Shown here piece after piece: positions 4,759 to 6,505 of a DNA stretch of 6,505 nucleotides (its first letter is position 1; the number at the start of each line of letters is the position of its first letter). Source of the DNA: Fidelibacterota bacterium. Lineage in GTDB: Bacteria; Fidelibacterota; Marinisomatia; Marinisomatales; TCS56. The stretch lies in contig JABMPO010000306.1 in the NCBI GenBank assembly GCA_013203015.1, forward strand, positions 1 through 6,505, given 5' to 3'. A program made the position numbers and the translations under genes. The notes under the pieces were generated by a model, which made no database searches, was not told where the DNA came from, and saw only the letters and a list, made by a program, of their open reading frames with translations.

Positions 4759-6505
4759 ATGAAATCACAATTTGGATGGTTGTTTTTTCTGACCATAATG
4801 TTATTCATTGGCTGCAACCGTACCAATACTTCTGTAACGCTTTCCGAAACAATAGAAAATCAAATGCCAAAACCGCCTGTCGCTCAACTAAAACCACACG
4901 CACTCACCATTTTTGACGATACCCGCACCGATAATTACTATTGGCTCCGTGATCGAGATAGCGAAGAGGTATTGAATTATTTAAGAGCCGAAAACGAATA
5001 TACCAGCAAAGTGATGGCTCATACTGTTGATTTTCAGGAGCAGTTATTCCTGGAAATGAAAGGTCGGATCAAGGAGACTGACTGGTCAGTGCCAGTGAAA
5101 ATTGATCAATATTATTATTACAGCCGCACGGAAGAAGGTAAGCAGTACGAGATTCATTGTCGGAAGATTGGCAATATGGATGGCAGTGAGGAAATATTGC
5201 TGGATGAAAATCTGATCGCCGCTGATCAGGAATACATGAATCTTGGTGATTTTTCCGTGAGTCCCGATCATAATTTGCTGGCCTATTCAGTTGATTATAC
5301 GGGTGGTGAAGATTTCACAATATTCATTAAAAATCTGGCGACAGGGGAATTATACCCTGAGCAGATTACCGGCGCCTATTATTCGCTTGAATGGGCCAAT
5401 GATAATCAGACCATTTTCTATACCACAGTTGATGAAGCTATGCGTCCCTATAAATTATTTCGTCATGGAATCGGATCTGACCCGACCCAAGATACCCTCG
5501 TTTATCATGAAGCAGATGAGTCATATTTTTTGAGTATCACAAAATCAAAAAGTCATACTTATTTATTTTTAGACTTAGAGAGTCAGGTTACTAACGAATT
5601 GCGCTATCTTGATGCCGATAATCCGGCTGGAGAGTTTAAGATTATTCATCCGCGGGAATACCGGGTTGAGTATTCAGTGATACACCATGGTGAGCGATTT
5701 TTCATTCTTACCAATGATGATGCCCTCAATTTCAAGTTGATGGAAGCGCCGGTAACAGCGCCTGAAAAAGCGAACTGGTCTGAGATCATTGGACATCAGG
5801 AAAAAGTTAAGTTGGATCAAATTGATGTCTTCAAAGATTTTTTAATAGTAGTTGAACGGGATTTTGGTCTCAGAAAGATTCTGGTTTATAATCTTTCTGA
5901 AAATGATCAATATATAATTGAGTTTCCAGAGGCAACCTATAAAATATCCCTGGATGATAACCCTGATTTCAATTCAAATTTTCTCCGGTTCAATTATTCC
6001 TCATACATTACTCCTAATTCAGTTTATGATTATAATTTGATAACTAGGGAACGGGAGTTGAAAAAACAGGATGAAGTATTAGGTGGTTATGATCCCGAAG
6101 ATTATGAGACTGCCCGAATATTTGCTACCGCACGCGATGGTGAGACCATACCAATCTCTATTTTATATCGCAAAGGTATGATACGAAATGGTGATAATCC
6201 TCTTTACTTGTATGGCTATGGATCATATGGTTACAATACTGATCCCCGTTTTCGATCGCATCGCTTCAGCATGGTTGACCGGGGATTTATCTATGCCATC
6301 GCCCATATCCGCGGCAGCAGCTACCTGGGACGCAGTTGGTATGAGGACGGCAAATTTTTGAATAAGATGAATACCTTTAATGATCTCATCGATTGTGCCG
6401 ATTATCTGGTGGAAAAAAATTATACCAGCCCGGCTAAACTGGCGGCAGTTGGTGGGTCCGCCGGTGGTTTATTAATGGGAGTGATTGTAAATCTTCGTCC
6501 CAATC
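4759..6505 (+). CDS. ptrB: Oligopeptidase B-like S9A peptidase, predicted lipoprotein (3' partial)
   Basis: The frame is open to the window edge (582 codons) and aligns by eye with E. coli oligopeptidase B (protease II), which cuts peptides after Arg or Lys. Shared landmarks are DNYYWLRD near the N-terminus, LRAENEYT, the propeller region at about 85-430, YGYGSYG at 485-491, WYEDGKFL followed by NTFND, and the catalytic S567 in GGSAGG. The catalytic Asp and His and the P1-specificity Glu residues lie beyond the edge; by E. coli length about 140 residues are missing. Unlike the leaderless E. coli enzyme, this protein begins with a hydrophobic signal ending LFIGC, giving a lipobox with C19. Phe rather than Leu at -3 makes the lipobox slightly non-standard. 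It would be anchored in a membrane and act outside the cytoplasm. Two local differences from E. coli are R497 where E. coli has D462, and RGSSYLG (518-524) where E. coli has RGGGELG. It lies 95 bp after the other S9 peptidase. Confidence 0.9.
   Translation, partial: MKSQFGWLFFLTIMLFIGCNRTNTSVTLSETIENQMPKPPVAQLKPHALTIFDDTRTDNYYWLRDRDSEEVLNYLRAENEYTSKVMAHTVDFQEQLFLEMKGRIKETDWSVPVKIDQYYYYSRTEEGKQYEIHCRKIGNMDGSEEILLDENLIAADQEYMNLGDFSVSPDHNLLAYSVDYTGGEDFTIFIKNLATGELYPEQITGAYYSLEWANDNQTIFYTTVDEAMRPYKLFRHGIGSDPTQDTLVYHEADESYFLSITKSKSHTYLFLDLESQVTNELRYLDADNPAGEFKIIHPREYRVEYSVIHHGERFFILTNDDALNFKLMEAPVTAPEKANWSEIIGHQEKVKLDQIDVFKDFLIVVERDFGLRKILVYNLSENDQYIIEFPEATYKISLDDNPDFNSNFLRFNYSSYITPNSVYDYNLITRERELKKQDEVLGGYDPEDYETARIFATARDGETIPISILYRKGMIRNGDNPLYLYGYGSYGYNTDPRFRSHRFSMVDRGFIYAIAHIRGSSYLGRSWYEDGKFLNKMNTFNDLIDCADYLVEKNYTSPAKLAAVGGSAGGLLMGVIVNLRPN

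Noticed and set aside
5291..5533. 80-residue plus-strand ORF within the oligopeptidase B gene
   Set aside because: Out-of-frame shadow. The main frame is open throughout and matches the family along its length.

Overview
The window is a stretch of ordinary bacterial chromosome: densely coded, moderately AT-rich by eye, with Shine-Dalgarno-led genes. It holds no tRNA, rRNA, CRISPR array, transposase or phage gene that I can see. The mix of genes suggests an anaerobic or facultative free-living Gram-negative bacterium. These are a dGTPase close to the E. coli type, a rubrerythrin-like diiron protein, a small six-cysteine protein, and two exported prolyl-oligopeptidase-family peptidases, one with a lipobox. 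A GTAGGGAC-type palindromic repeat and the peptidase style fit the FCB group (Marinimicrobia, Calditrichota or KSB1-like lineages). That assignment is a guess from style, not from a marker gene.

Layout. Bases 1-51 are probably the last codons of an upstream gene. A short leader with a possible 10-codon ORF (134-166) runs into dgt (163-1518), whose TTG start overlaps the leader's stop. After dgt comes an intergenic palindromic repeat (1526-1553). The next gene lies on the minus strand: a 150-residue ferritin-like/rubrerythrin-like protein (1623-2075). A 291-bp divergent control region (2076-2366), rich in short dyads, separates it from a plus-strand gene for an 80-residue Cys-rich protein (2367-2609). 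Two S9-family serine peptidases follow in tandem on the plus strand. The first has a signal peptide and a complete catalytic triad (2753-4663). The second is an oligopeptidase B-like lipoprotein (4759 onward), cut by the window edge just after its catalytic serine.

How the genes fit together. The two peptidases probably act outside the cytoplasm on overlapping pools of short peptides and may be cotranscribed. The ferritin-like and Cys-rich genes share one intergenic control region and may both belong to redox or metal handling, though only the first has a recognisable fold. dgt is a stand-alone dNTP-pool enzyme.

I did not find a convincing undescribed multi-gene system. The items most worth a second look are the dgt leader/TTG overlap, the palindromic repeat, the small Cys-rich protein and the lipobox on the oligopeptidase B homologue.
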